Assembly (NCBI RefSeq): GCF_006715305.1
Contig: NZ_VFMY01000002.1
Span: 124,001 to 188,000, forward strand
DNA from: Arthrobacter sp. SLBN-100
Lineage (GTDB): Bacteria > Actinomycetota > Actinomycetes > Actinomycetales > Micrococcaceae
Length of the DNA: 64,000 nt
Reading direction: 5' to 3'
Shown one piece after another: positions 43,093 through 51,515 of the stretch. How positions within the stretch are numbered: the stretch's first letter is position 1; the number at the start of each line of letters is the position of its first letter. A program made the translations under genes and the position numbers. The notes under the pieces are model-generated. The model did no database searches. It had not been told where the DNA came from and worked only from the letters and a program-made list of their open reading frames with translations.

Positions 43093-44355
43093 ATGGCGAA
43101 AACGACAACGACCACGACCACGACCACAACAACGACGACGGCAGGCCCGCTGGCAGGCGTCACCGTGCTGGACCTCAGTCGTGCCCTCGCCGGTCCGTAC
43201 GCCACGGCGCTGCTCGCGGACATGGGGGCGACCGTAATCAAGGTTGAATCGATCAAGGGCGGCGATTCGTCCCGGTCCTGGCCTCCGTTCGAGAACGAGC
43301 ACAGCCTCTACTTCGACTCGATCAACCGCGGCAAATCCTCCGTCGCCGTCGACTTCTACACCCCCGAAGGCAAAGATCTGCTGCGGAAGTTGGCACTGGA
43401 AGCGGACGTACTCATCGAGAACTTCCGACCCGGAGTCCTGACGACCCTGGGTCTGGACCCCGAGGAGCTGCGGGCGGCCAACCCCGGACTGATCATCGCC
43501 TCGGTGACCGGGTTCGGCACCACCGGACCGCTGGCCCTTACCGCAGGCTTGGACCAGGTCGCCCAGGGCATGTCCGGGCTCATGTCCGTGACCGGCCAGG
43601 ACGCGGACCACATGGTCCGCTTCGGAGTGCCGATCGTGGACATGTGCACGGGGATCTTCGCCGCTTACGGCATCGCCGCAGCTCTCGCAGGCCGAGCCCA
43701 CACCCGGGCGGGGCTGGACATCTCCACCTCGCTGCTGGAATCCGCACTCGCCCTGTCCGCATTCCAAGGGCAGCGCTATCTCAGCAACGGCGAGGTCCCG
43801 GTGCCCCAGGGCAACGACCACCCGGTCCTGGCACCCTACGGGGTCTTCAAAACCGCAGACATCCCCGTCATCATTTCCGTCGGCAACGACAAACAATGGC
43901 TCCAACTCTGCGTTATTGTCGGCGATCCCGCCCTGGCCCATGACCCGGACTACACAACGGGACGGGACCGCTCAACCAACCGCGCCGCCCTGGCCGTCCG
44001 GCTCGAGGAACTCCTCACCGCCCATCCGGGGCTGGAATGGCTCGATGCCTTCCGAGCCGCGAAAATCCCCTGCGGCCCGATCTACAACTACGCAGAAGCC
44101 TTCGCCGACCCCCAGGTCGAAGCCGTGGATATGGTCAGAACCGTGAACCGCTACGACGGCACCGAACTGCCACTGCTCCGCGGCCCACTGTCCGTCAACC
44201 GCGAACCCACCCCGGTCCGGAAGGCGCCTCCCGCCTTGGGTGAAGACACCCGAAAGGTCCTCGAAAACATGGCACTGACCCCGGAACAGATTAACAAGCT
44301 CATTGCCTCCGGCATTGTGCGCGAAACACCCGCCCTCGCAGAGGTACGGGCATGA
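43093..44355 (+). CDS. CaiB/BaiF family CoA transferase with poly-Thr N terminus
   Basis: A 420-residue family III CoA transferase: GVTVLDLSRALAGPYATALL, ADMGATVIKVE, LIENFRPGVLTTLGL, GFGTTGPLA and the catalytic Asp in GVPIVDMCTG. It would move CoA between acids, perhaps loading the acid released by ring cleavage. GAGGGG precedes ATG 43093. Directly after MAK there are 13 consecutive Thr codons (ACG, ACA and ACC mixed, 43102-43140), an odd low-complexity tail outside the conserved domain. The register is open upstream to 42886, but that is inside the aldehyde dehydrogenase gene. Confidence 0.91.
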   Translation: MAKTTTTTTTTTTTTTAGPLAGVTVLDLSRALAGPYATALLADMGATVIKVESIKGGDSSRSWPPFENEHSLYFDSINRGKSSVAVDFYTPEGKDLLRKLALEADVLIENFRPGVLTTLGLDPEELRAANPGLIIASVTGFGTTGPLALTAGLDQVAQGMSGLMSVTGQDADHMVRFGVPIVDMCTGIFAAYGIAAALAGRAHTRAGLDISTSLLESALALSAFQGQRYLSNGEVPVPQGNDHPVLAPYGVFKTADIPVIISVGNDKQWLQLCVIVGDPALAHDPDYTTGRDRSTNRAALAVRLEELLTAHPGLEWLDAFRAAKIPCGPIYNYAEAFADPQVEAVDMVRTVNRYDGTELPLLRGPLSVNREPTPVRKAPPALGEDTRKVLENMALTPEQINKLIASGIVRETPALAEVRA

Positions 44356-44375
44356 CCAGCACAGCGGAGGAAACC

Positions 44376-45173
44376 ATGACAGCTTCCCTGCGGGTCGAAC
44401 AATCCGGTGCGGTAGCGACTATCGTGATCGACAATCCTCGGCGCCGCAACGCGCTGAACCAGGACATGTGGCAGCAGTTCGCACCCGTGCTGGAACGCCT
44501 CGGCGCGGACGCGTCCGTCAAGGTGGTCGTGGTTCGCGGGGCCGGCGGGAACTTCTCCGCCGGCGCCGACATCAGCGACCTGAAGGCCATCCTGCGCGAT
44601 CCGGAGAGCGGGGCACACGACGGCGGCCATGTCACCGCCGGTGAGAATGCGCTGGCCAGCTTCCCCAAACCCACCATCGCGGCGATCGAGGGCTACTGCA
44701 TCGGCGGCGCCTGGCAGATCGCCGGGGCCTGCGATATCCGTATCGCGGCGAACAGCGCGACCTTTGGCATCACCCCGGCCAAGGTCGGCATCGTCTACCC
44801 ACTCTCCGGCATCGAACGCCTCGTTCGTCTAGCCGGCCCCGCCACAGCGAAATACCTGCTGCTGACGGGGGATTTCATCACCGCCCGCGAAGCACATGAT
44901 CTTGGCCTGCTCGGCAGGGTGGTCCCCGCGAAGGGGTTCTGGAATGAGATCAAGCAATTCGCCGACCGGATCGCCAACCGTTCCCAGCTCTCCACCCAGG
45001 CCATGAAACAGATAGTCGACGCTATCGCCGTTAGCGATCCCGCACTCCCGCGGATCAGTAACTACTGGCAGGACCAGATGGCTGCCAGTGGGGAACCAGA
45101 AATCGGGATCCGCGCCTTCTTGGCGAAGGAGACCCCCGCATTCAAGTGGACTCAGCCCCAGACGTTGGACTAG
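44376..45173 (+). CDS. Enoyl-CoA hydratase/isomerase family protein
   Basis: A 265-residue crotonase-fold protein with VIDNPRRRNALNQDMW, FSAGADISDLKAI, GYCIGGAWQIAGACDIRIA and FGITPAKVGIVYPLSGIERL. Both usual Glu positions are replaced, so it is probably not a classical hydratase; a hydrolase or ring-opening role is possible. AGCGGAGG before ATG 44376 decides this start over ATG 44352, which overlaps the CoA-transferase stop. It ends the seven-gene run. A frameshifted copy lies at 47455-48285 after a CoA-transferase fragment in the same order. Confidence 0.88.
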   Translation: MTASLRVEQSGAVATIVIDNPRRRNALNQDMWQQFAPVLERLGADASVKVVVVRGAGGNFSAGADISDLKAILRDPESGAHDGGHVTAGENALASFPKPTIAAIEGYCIGGAWQIAGACDIRIAANSATFGITPAKVGIVYPLSGIERLVRLAGPATAKYLLLTGDFITAREAHDLGLLGRVVPAKGFWNEIKQFADRIANRSQLSTQAMKQIVDAIAVSDPALPRISNYWQDQMAASGEPEIGIRAFLAKETPAFKWTQPQTLD

Positions 45174-45503
45174 ATCGGGAAACGCGTCTCCACGAAGTCG
45201 CCCGCGTCATAGCGGAACCTGCCCAGCGGGGATTTGCGCATCACAGGCCGCTGGACCAGAGGTCGAGCCCGATCCGCGAAGGCTAGCCGGAAGCTACCAG
45301 AATCACAAGCAACGGAACGCCTCCCGCGGGGCAGCAAGGGCGTACCTTCGGGACACGCTTAGCGACCCCGCGAAGACCTACGCCGAGCCCGTGCGCTCCG
45401 GGCAGTTCCCCGTCCCGAACACTCCACCATCCAGGAAGCTACTGGGTTGACCGAAGTGACCTACCTACAAAGTACCGACAATCAGAAGAGGAAGAAGGCC
45501 ACC
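45174..45503. other. Intergenic with a possible gene fragment
   Basis: No intact gene. A plus-strand frame ending at 45450 (ARAYLRDTLSDPAKTYAEPV, then RSGQFPVPNT) resembles the C-terminal tail of ketopantoate hydroxymethyltransferase (PanB), whose proteins often end with a VRSGRFP-like motif. The match covers only about 35 residues, so this is a weak suggestion of a remnant. Confidence 0.3.
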
Positions 45504-45815
45504 ATGGAGTCTGAGATTGTCAGTCGCGCCAGCATGCACCGCACGGACCAATGGCAGTCCCTCGTCGGCAAGATTGTCCAGGTCCGGCTCGTCGGAGAGT
45601 TCTATCGCCAAGGGTTGGTTGAGGACGCCATGCCCGACGCATCCGGCTTATGGATTGCTCCAGAGGGGGCATTTGAGCGGGAATTCATCGATGCCGCTTC
45701 CGGGTTTGAGGTTTGGACCAGCCTCTATCCGCGTTCGAGGTGGGACCGAACGGCCGCCTCCGAGATGGTGGCAAAGAAAGCCGAAGTCCGTGAACAGATC
45801 GCGCCAAGGGCGTGA
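45504..45815 (+). CDS. Uncharacterised 103-residue protein, paralogue of 49070-49327
   Basis: Function unknown. The core WQSLVGKIVQVRLVGEFYRQ, GLVEDAMPDASGLWIAPEG and DAASGFEVWTSLYP can be aligned with WQRALGQQVEIWKNGKFVRE, GTVEAVMPDSSILWIS and ECDGYQLFAHFLP of the 85-residue protein on the opposite strand at 49 kb. The pattern suggests a small beta-barrel (SH3-like) fold. GGAAGAAGG precedes ATG 45504; the frame extends to 45447 without a good signal. It stands alone between the CoA-transferase operon and the MBL gene. Confidence 0.65.
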   Translation: MESEIVSRASMHRTDQWQSLVGKIVQVRLVGEFYRQGLVEDAMPDASGLWIAPEGAFEREFIDAASGFEVWTSLYPRSRWDRTAASEMVAKKAEVREQIAPRA

Positions 45816-46068
45816 GATGTCGCGTGACGTCTGTGCCGCTTTTCCTCGTGCGTGTTCGCATGCACTCGGACGAAGAAAAGATGCAATCATCACCGACCGA
45901 CACGGAAACGATCACGACGGGCCTGCCCTGATGACCATACAGGCCCTACGGGTCCGGCCTCGGGTACGGGCCGTCTGAGCCTGCGTGCATGCCAGAATGA
46001 ACGGACAGCATCCGGGATGCGCCGGGGTCCGTCCGCACCCATGTTTTTACTGTCCTTGAGAGGAACTG

Positions 46069-47121
46069 ATGACCCTGCCCCCGATTACCCTCACCGGCCA
46101 CGCCCAGAAGGAAGCATGGGGGAACAAGGTGCTGCCGCCCGTTGAGCAGCTCAGTGCGGACGTTTGGTCCATCCCCGTCCCGTTCCCCGACAATCCCATG
46201 CGATACACCCTCAGCTACCTGCTCCTAGGCGACGGGGACGCCGTCCTAATCGATCCAGGCTGGGACAGTGAGGCCGGCTTGGACTACCTGAATGCCGGAC
46301 TGCGGCAGGCCAACCTTGGCTTGACCGACCTGACAGGAATTGTCGCCACCCACTTCCACTCGGACCATCTGGGCATGGCCTCCCGCCTTCGGACGGCCAC
46401 AGGAGCCTGGGTGGCTTTGGGTGACCGGGAAGTGCGCCGGCTTACCGCCGGTGAGGACCCTGACGTTGTTCTGAACAACGACCGCGAGGAGCTGACGCTC
46501 TGGGGCGTGCCGGCGGACCGGCTGGCCGAAGCGGCCCTGGACCGCCCCCACCTCACCCATCTGCAGAACCTCGCCGATCCGGACCTGCGGCTCACCGACG
46601 GCAGCCTCGTGCCTGCCCAGGGACTCAACCTGCAGGTGGTCACCACCCCCGGGCACTCACCCGGTCATATCTGCCTGGTTGATGAGCCCCACGGCCTGAT
46701 CTTCAGCGGGGACCACGTCCTGCCGCGCATCTCCCCGCACATCGCCCTGGAACTGCCCGGGCCGGCAAACCCACTGGCTGACTACTACAAATCCCTGGAC
46801 CTAATCGCGTTCGAGGACCAGATGGAGGTCTGCCCGGCCCACGAGTACCGGTTCCGCGGCATGCAGCGCAGGGTCGCACAGCTGGTCGAACACAACCGCG
46901 AACGTTCCGCCGAGGTCCTCCGGGTCCTGGAGGCGCACCGGCCCGAAACAGTTTGGGACATCGCCCGGCACCTGACCTGGTCCCGCGGCTGGGAATCCCT
47001 GCAGACCTTCTCGCTGCGCCTGGCGGTCTCCGAAACAGCCAGCCACCTCGTGTACCTGCGATCCCAAGGCCACGACATCGACGTGCCAATAACAGAATCA
47101 CGCCCGGCTGTATCCCGGTGA
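46069..47121 (+). CDS. Metallo-beta-lactamase-fold hydrolase
   Basis: A 350-residue MBL-fold protein: ATHFHSDHLGMASRL gives the HxHxDH zinc motif, with GHSPGHICLVDEP, FSGDHVLP and CPAHEYRF providing the other ligands. A C-terminal helical part (VWDIARHLTWSRGWESLQ) resembles the winged-helix tail of LACTB2-like thioesterase or hydrolase relatives. GAGAGGAACTG precedes ATG 46069. Between CoA-ester genes it may act as a thioesterase, but the substrate is unknown. Confidence 0.88.
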   Translation: MTLPPITLTGHAQKEAWGNKVLPPVEQLSADVWSIPVPFPDNPMRYTLSYLLLGDGDAVLIDPGWDSEAGLDYLNAGLRQANLGLTDLTGIVATHFHSDHLGMASRLRTATGAWVALGDREVRRLTAGEDPDVVLNNDREELTLWGVPADRLAEAALDRPHLTHLQNLADPDLRLTDGSLVPAQGLNLQVVTTPGHSPGHICLVDEPHGLIFSGDHVLPRISPHIALELPGPANPLADYYKSLDLIAFEDQMEVCPAHEYRFRGMQRRVAQLVEHNRERSAEVLRVLEAHRPETVWDIARHLTWSRGWESLQTFSLRLAVSETASHLVYLRSQGHDIDVPITESRPAVSR

Positions 47122-47189
47122 CGGAAGCCTGCCAGCAAGCTCAGGACCGGGGCGGCCAGCCGCCGGATGAGGTGGTATACGGCCGACCG

Positions 47190-47458
47190 GACGCATTTAT
47201 AACTACGGGGAAGTTTTCCAGGATGCGCAAGTCCAGGCTTTGGACATGGTCCGGCATCTTACGCGGCGTGACGGGTCATCCCTGCCGCTGTTGCGCGGAC
47301 CGTTGTCCGTCAACGGCGAAGGCACGCCTATCCGCAAGGCACCGCCGACGCCCGACGCGTGTTGGAGGGTCTGGGGGCTCAGCGAGGAGCAGATAGCGGG
47401 GCTCCTTGAGGCCGGCGTGGTGAGGGAAGCTCTTGTTCCGGAGGTGGCGAGCCGATGA
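47190..47458 (+). pseudogene. C-terminal fragment of CaiB-type CoA transferase
   Basis: Only the last 85-90 codons remain: RIYNYGEVFQDAQVQALDMV, then LPLLRGPLSVNGEGTPIRKA and EEQIAGLLEAGVVREA. These align with IYNYAEAFADPQVEAVDMV and LPLLRGPLSVNREPTPVRKA of the intact gene at 43093. Sequence differences show it is an older paralogue and not a recent copy. It is followed by a broken hydratase in the same order as at 43-45 kb, so a former CoA-transferase/hydratase pair has decayed here. Confidence 0.82.
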
Positions 47459-48285
47459 AAACCACAAGGGAGGATACTGCGACCGGGACGCTTCGGGTCG
47501 AATACGACGGTCCGGTTGCGACGATCGTGCTGGACAACGAGCGCCGACGCAATGCGATGACGAAAAACATGTGGCAGCAGTTCGAGCCAATACTGGACCG
47601 TCTGGCCGCCGATGCATCGGTCAAGGTGTTGGTGGTCCGCGGGGCTGGGGAGAATTTCTCCGCCGGGGCAGAGATCAGCGACCTCAAAGACATCCATGCA
47701 TCATCCAGGTAACGGCCGGCACGACGGCGGCCATGTCACCGTCGGCGAAAATGCTTGGCCAGTTTCCACAAACCCACCATTGCCGCGATTGACGGATACT
47801 GCATCGGGGGTGGATGGCAAATCGCAGGTGCCTGCGACATCCGGATGGCTTCCGACAGGTCTACCTTCGGGATCACACCGGCAAAGATCGGCATCGTCTA
47901 TCCCTTGTCCGGCATCGAACGGCCGGTCAGGCTGGCCGGGCCAGCCACGGCAAAATACCTTCTCTTCAGCGGCGACTTCATAGACGCAGCGGAAGCCATG
48001 GGCTTAGGCCTGCTGGCCAGGGTGGTACCTCAGGCAAGCTTCTGGCCGGAAATCATCGTATTCGCTGGGCGTCTGGCCGCCCGTTCGCAGCTGTCAATCC
48101 AGGCTATGAAGGACATCGTGGACGTCATTGCGGCCGGAGGTTACCGCTCGAGGGAGACAAACGCCGAGTGGCAACGTGAGATGGCCGTGAGCGGCGAGCC
48201 CGAGATAGGCATCGAGGCCTTCCTCTCAAAGCAGGCGCATGAATTTAAGTGGACGGGACGCGATTCTAAACTGCTTGATCTTTAG
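47455..48285 (+). pseudogene. Frameshifted enoyl-CoA hydratase-family gene
   Basis: The first frame encodes LDNERRRNAMTKNMWQQFEP to FSAGAEISDLKDI and stops at 47712. The homology continues in another frame with ASFHKPTIAAIDGYCIGGGW, IAGACDIRMA, FGITPAKIGIVYPLSGIERP to HEFKWTG, ending at 48285. It parallels the intact 44376-45173 gene throughout, so one frameshift near 47700-47755 broke it. It overlaps the CoA-transferase fragment stop by ATGA, as in the intact pair. Confidence 0.87.
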
Positions 48286-48324
48286 GAGCGTCCCGGTACT
48301 GTCCAGGAGCTGCCTGCCGGGAAG

Positions 48325-48858
48325 TCAGTACTCGTCCCGGCGGCTATTTTCGTCGAAGTCGCCCGCCTGGCGACGGAAGCGACCAAGGGTTTCGATCAGA
48401 ACGTCAACCTCGTTACCGGTAAATCCGGTCCGGGTGAAAACCTCCGCGTTCAGGTCCTGTGTTGCTGCGTTTACGACTTCCCGGCCTTTGGCGGAAATCT
48501 GCACCAGGGTAGCTCGGCCGTCCGTTGGATGAGCTACCCTGCGCACCAAACCTGCACGTTCCAAGCGGTTCACCGCGCTTGTCACGCTCGTGGGGTGAAC
48601 CTGCAAACGTGCACTTGCCTTGGCCATGGGCAGCGACCCGCTCCTAGTGAAGCTAAGTAACGCCAGCAGTTCGTAACGGGCAAACGACAACCCATGCGGT
48701 TTGAGAACGGCTTCGATACGGGCGAGCAGGATCTGCTGTGCCCGCATCAGAGCAGTCACAGCAGCCATACCGTCTGCGGCATCGCCCCAACCATGCTCCT
48801 GCCAGTGACGCCGTGCCTCAGCTATCGGATCCTTGAGCAGCGGTAGGGAACTCGACAC
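48325..48858 (-). CDS. MarR-family transcriptional regulator
   Basis: A 177-residue winged-helix regulator with the MarR pattern: LSFARYELLALLSFTRSG, ASARLQVHPTSVTSAVNRLE, RAGLVRRVAHPTDGRATLVQ. The start is GTG 48858 with AAAGGAG before it. MarR dimers bind short palindromes and often respond to aromatic acids or aryl/acyl-CoA. It is the only regulator near the acyl-CoA cluster and therefore a candidate for the TACTAGG-N4-CCTAGTA sites, though none is seen before its own gene. It is convergent with the broken hydratase. Confidence 0.88.
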   Translation of the reverse strand: MSSSLPLLKDPIAEARRHWQEHGWGDAADGMAAVTALMRAQQILLARIEAVLKPHGLSFARYELLALLSFTRSGSLPMAKASARLQVHPTSVTSAVNRLERAGLVRRVAHPTDGRATLVQISAKGREVVNAATQDLNAEVFTRTGFTGNEVDVLIETLGRFRRQAGDFDENSRRDEY

Positions 48859-49069
48859 ACCATCTCCTTTGTTCGAGCAATATATGGGAGCGTAGTCCTT
48901 CGAAAGATTCTCTCATTCCCTACAGCCCTGCTAGAGACGGACCACATCCAAGCGGTCAAGCGGATGTAGTTCGGATCGCCCGCCACGTAGTAGCGGAAAT
49001 ACAATCGGAACACACTGCTGGGCCGACGACCTGATCCAAATATAACTCCTTGATGAACGCCGGCAGAGG

Positions 49070-49327
49070 TCAAGGCAAGGCGTCCGGTTCGATTTCCTGA
49101 GGCACTCGAGTCGCTTCCGCTGGGGGCAAGAAATGCGCAAAAAGCTGGTATCCGTCACACTCGAAAAACATCTGCCTTGGAGAGTTTGCGTCGAGAGAAA
49201 TCCACAGGATCGAGCTATCGGGCATTACCGCCTCAACAGTTCCTTCGCGGACGAACTTTCCGTTTTTCCATATTTCTACCTGTTGACCGAGAGCGCGTTG
49301 CCAATCTGACTGAAGATGAAGGTCCAT
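49070..49327 (-). CDS. Uncharacterised 85-residue protein
   Basis: Function unknown. It is related to the protein at 45504-45815 by WQRALGQQVEIW, EGTVEAVMPDSSILWIS and FFECDGYQLF. GC is lower than around it. The ATG at 49327 is preceded by GGAGCAAGCA. It lies alone between the MarR gene and prpC. The paralogous pair brackets the decayed part of the acyl-CoA cluster. Confidence 0.62.
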   Translation of the reverse strand: MDLHLQSDWQRALGQQVEIWKNGKFVREGTVEAVMPDSSILWISLDANSPRQMFFECDGYQLFAHFLPPAEATRVPQEIEPDALP

Positions 49328-49445
49328 TGCTTGCTCCTATATACGCTCGGCAGCCCGCGGTGAGGTGTCGCAAGCGTTGCGATAGTTGATGATCCCGGTG
49401 ATCATCCGACACCTCACCGCAGGAATTGGGGCCGTTTCCCGCCGG

Positions 49446-50582
49446 TTAGAGGGAGCGCTGGTCTGGACCTTTGTAAGCGCTGAGCGGTCGGATCAGGGAG
49501 TTGGATGCCAGCTGTTCCATGATGTGTGCGGTCCAGCCGGTGATGCGGCTGGCGACGAAAATCGGGGTGAAGGTTGGGGTGTCAAAGCCCATGAGGTGGT
49601 AGGTGGGTCCGGCTGGATAGTCGAGGTTGGGCTTAATCGCCTTGGCTTCGTCCATGGCCTGCTCGAGCCCGTTGTACAGCCCGAGGAGTTCGGGCCGACC
49701 GTAATGGGCGATCATTTTGTCCAGGGCGGCCTTCATGGTGGGAACGCGGGAGTCGCCGTGCTTGTAGACGCGGTGCCCAAAGCCCATGATCTTCTTCTTT
49801 TGCGCCAGTGCGTCTTCCATCCACGCTTTAGCGCGGGTGGCTGCTTCCTCCAGGGATTCCTCGGGCCGGATGCCGATCTCGTCAAAGGTGTGCATGACGG
49901 CTTCGTTCGCGCCGCCGTGTAGGGGGCCTTTAAGCGCGCCGATGGCTGCCGTCACTGCCGAGTGCAGGTCAGAGAGGGTAGAGGTGACCACCCGGGCGGT
50001 GAAGGTCGAGGCGTTAAAGGAGTGTTCCGCGTACAGGATCATCGAGACATTGAAGGCCGCCACGACCTCGTCCACAGGTTCTTCTCCGAAGGTCATCCAG
50101 AGGAAGTTGGCCGAATACCCCAGATCACCGCGGGGCGCCACGAGGTCCTGGCCGTGCCGGCGGCGCTGGTCGTACGCCACGACTGCCGGCATCGCCGCCC
50201 ATAGGTCAATGGCCTTGCTCATGTTGGTCTCGGGTGAAGAGTCCTCGGCCAATGGGTGGCGGGCGCCCATCACGGAGGCGGCTGTGCGGCAGACGTCCAT
50301 GGGGTGGGCGTCGGTGGGCAGTGTGTCGATGACTGCCTTGAGTGCAGGGTCGAGTGTTCGGCCAGCCCTTTCGCGGGCGGTGAACCCGGCAAGTTGCTCC
50401 GGCGTAGGCAGTTGGCCCTTCCAGAGCAGGTATGCCACTTCCTCGAAGCTGCATTTGGCGGCGAGTTCCTGGACCGGGTACCCGCGGTAGAGCAGCGAGT
50501 TGGTTTCCGCGTTGACTTTGGAGACGGCGGTGTAGTCCACCACAACGCCTGCGAGCCCTTTTTTGATTTCTGTGTCAGCCAT
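49446..50582 (-). CDS. prpC: 2-methylcitrate synthase (citrate synthase family)
   Basis: A 378-residue citrate-synthase-family protein with the catalytic His residues in GPLHGGANEAVM and MGFGHRVYKHGD and the Asp in FDTPTFTPIF. Length and context fit methylcitrate synthase, which joins propionyl-CoA and oxaloacetate. It is the last gene of the minus-strand run gntR-prpD-prpB-prpC. It would take propionyl-CoA from branched-chain breakdown in the 31-45 kb cluster. Confidence 0.94.
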   Translation of the reverse strand: MADTEIKKGLAGVVVDYTAVSKVNAETNSLLYRGYPVQELAAKCSFEEVAYLLWKGQLPTPEQLAGFTARERAGRTLDPALKAVIDTLPTDAHPMDVCRTAASVMGARHPLAEDSSPETNMSKAIDLWAAMPAVVAYDQRRRHGQDLVAPRGDLGYSANFLWMTFGEEPVDEVVAAFNVSMILYAEHSFNASTFTARVVTSTLSDLHSAVTAAIGALKGPLHGGANEAVMHTFDEIGIRPEESLEEAATRAKAWMEDALAQKKKIMGFGHRVYKHGDSRVPTMKAALDKMIAHYGRPELLGLYNGLEQAMDEAKAIKPNLDYPAGPTYHLMGFDTPTFTPIFVASRITGWTAHIMEQLASNSLIRPLSAYKGPDQRSL

Positions 50583-50609
50583 GCTGAACTCCTTCGTTGC
50601 AGTTCCGGA

Positions 50610-51515
50610 CTAGCGAATGTGGGGGATCTGGAAGTTGAAGATGCCGGAATCGAACTTGTTGTAAGCCTCGTAGTCCACGAGGTCATAGAGACGAGAGCGG
50701 GTGAGCATCTCAGGAACGCGCACTTCTTGGGTTCCCAAGCTCTTAAGCGTGTCCAAGACCCGTTCAGCTGCCCCCATGGCACTACGAAGCAGGGTGACAG
50801 GGTAAATGACCATGTTGACCCCGACCGCCTGCAGTTCTCTCGTGGAGAAGAGGTCGCTTTTACCGAACTCGGTCATGTTGGCCAGGATGGGTACGTCGAC
50901 AGCATCGCGGATGGCCTGGAATTCGGCGAGGTCGCGCATGGCTTCAGGGAAGATCGCGTCTGCCCCGGCATCTACCAGGGCTTTGGCGCGGTCTTTGGCG
51001 GCCAGGAGACCGTCAACGGCGCGGATGTCCGTCCGGGCCATGATAAGGAAGTTGGGGTCGCGGCGGGCGTCCGCCGCGGCGCGGATGCGTTTGGTGGCGG
51101 TGTCCAGGTCCACGACGTTTTTGCCGTCGAGGTGGCCGCAGCGTTTGGGGTTGAACTGGTCCTCTATGTGCAGTCCCGCCAGGCCCGCGTTCTCGATCTC
51201 CTGGACGATGCGGGCCACGTTCATGGGTTCGCCGAAGCCGGTGTCGGCGTCCACGATCGCGGGCAAGTCCGTCATCCGTGCTATCTGCCCGGCCCGGGTG
51301 GAGACCTCGGTGAGGGTGGTCAAGCCTATGTCCGGCAGGCCGAGATCGTTGGCCAGGACCGCGCCGGAGATATAGACCCCGGCGAAGCCCTTCTCCTGGA
51401 TCAGCCTTGCCGACAGCGGATTGAACGCGCCGGGGAACTGGGCGATAGTGCCCGAAGCAAGCAGGTTGTGGAAATCGATGCGCTTCTGCTCGGGCGTGAC
51501 CTTCGAGTACAGCAT
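50610..51515 (-). CDS. prpB: 2-methylisocitrate lyase
   Basis: A 301-residue PEP mutase/isocitrate lyase-superfamily enzyme: QFPGAFNPLSARLIQEKGF, VDADTGFGEP, HIEDQFNPKRCGHLDGK with the active-site Cys in KRCGH. It splits 2-methylisocitrate into pyruvate and succinate. Its start overlaps the prpD stop by one base (TAATG), so translation is coupled. 27 bases separate it from prpC. Confidence 0.95.
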   Translation of the reverse strand: MLYSKVTPEQKRIDFHNLLASGTIAQFPGAFNPLSARLIQEKGFAGVYISGAVLANDLGLPDIGLTTLTEVSTRAGQIARMTDLPAIVDADTGFGEPMNVARIVQEIENAGLAGLHIEDQFNPKRCGHLDGKNVVDLDTATKRIRAAADARRDPNFLIMARTDIRAVDGLLAAKDRAKALVDAGADAIFPEAMRDLAEFQAIRDAVDVPILANMTEFGKSDLFSTRELQAVGVNMVIYPVTLLRSAMGAAERVLDTLKSLGTQEVRVPEMLTRSRLYDLVDYEAYNKFDSGIFNFQIPHIR

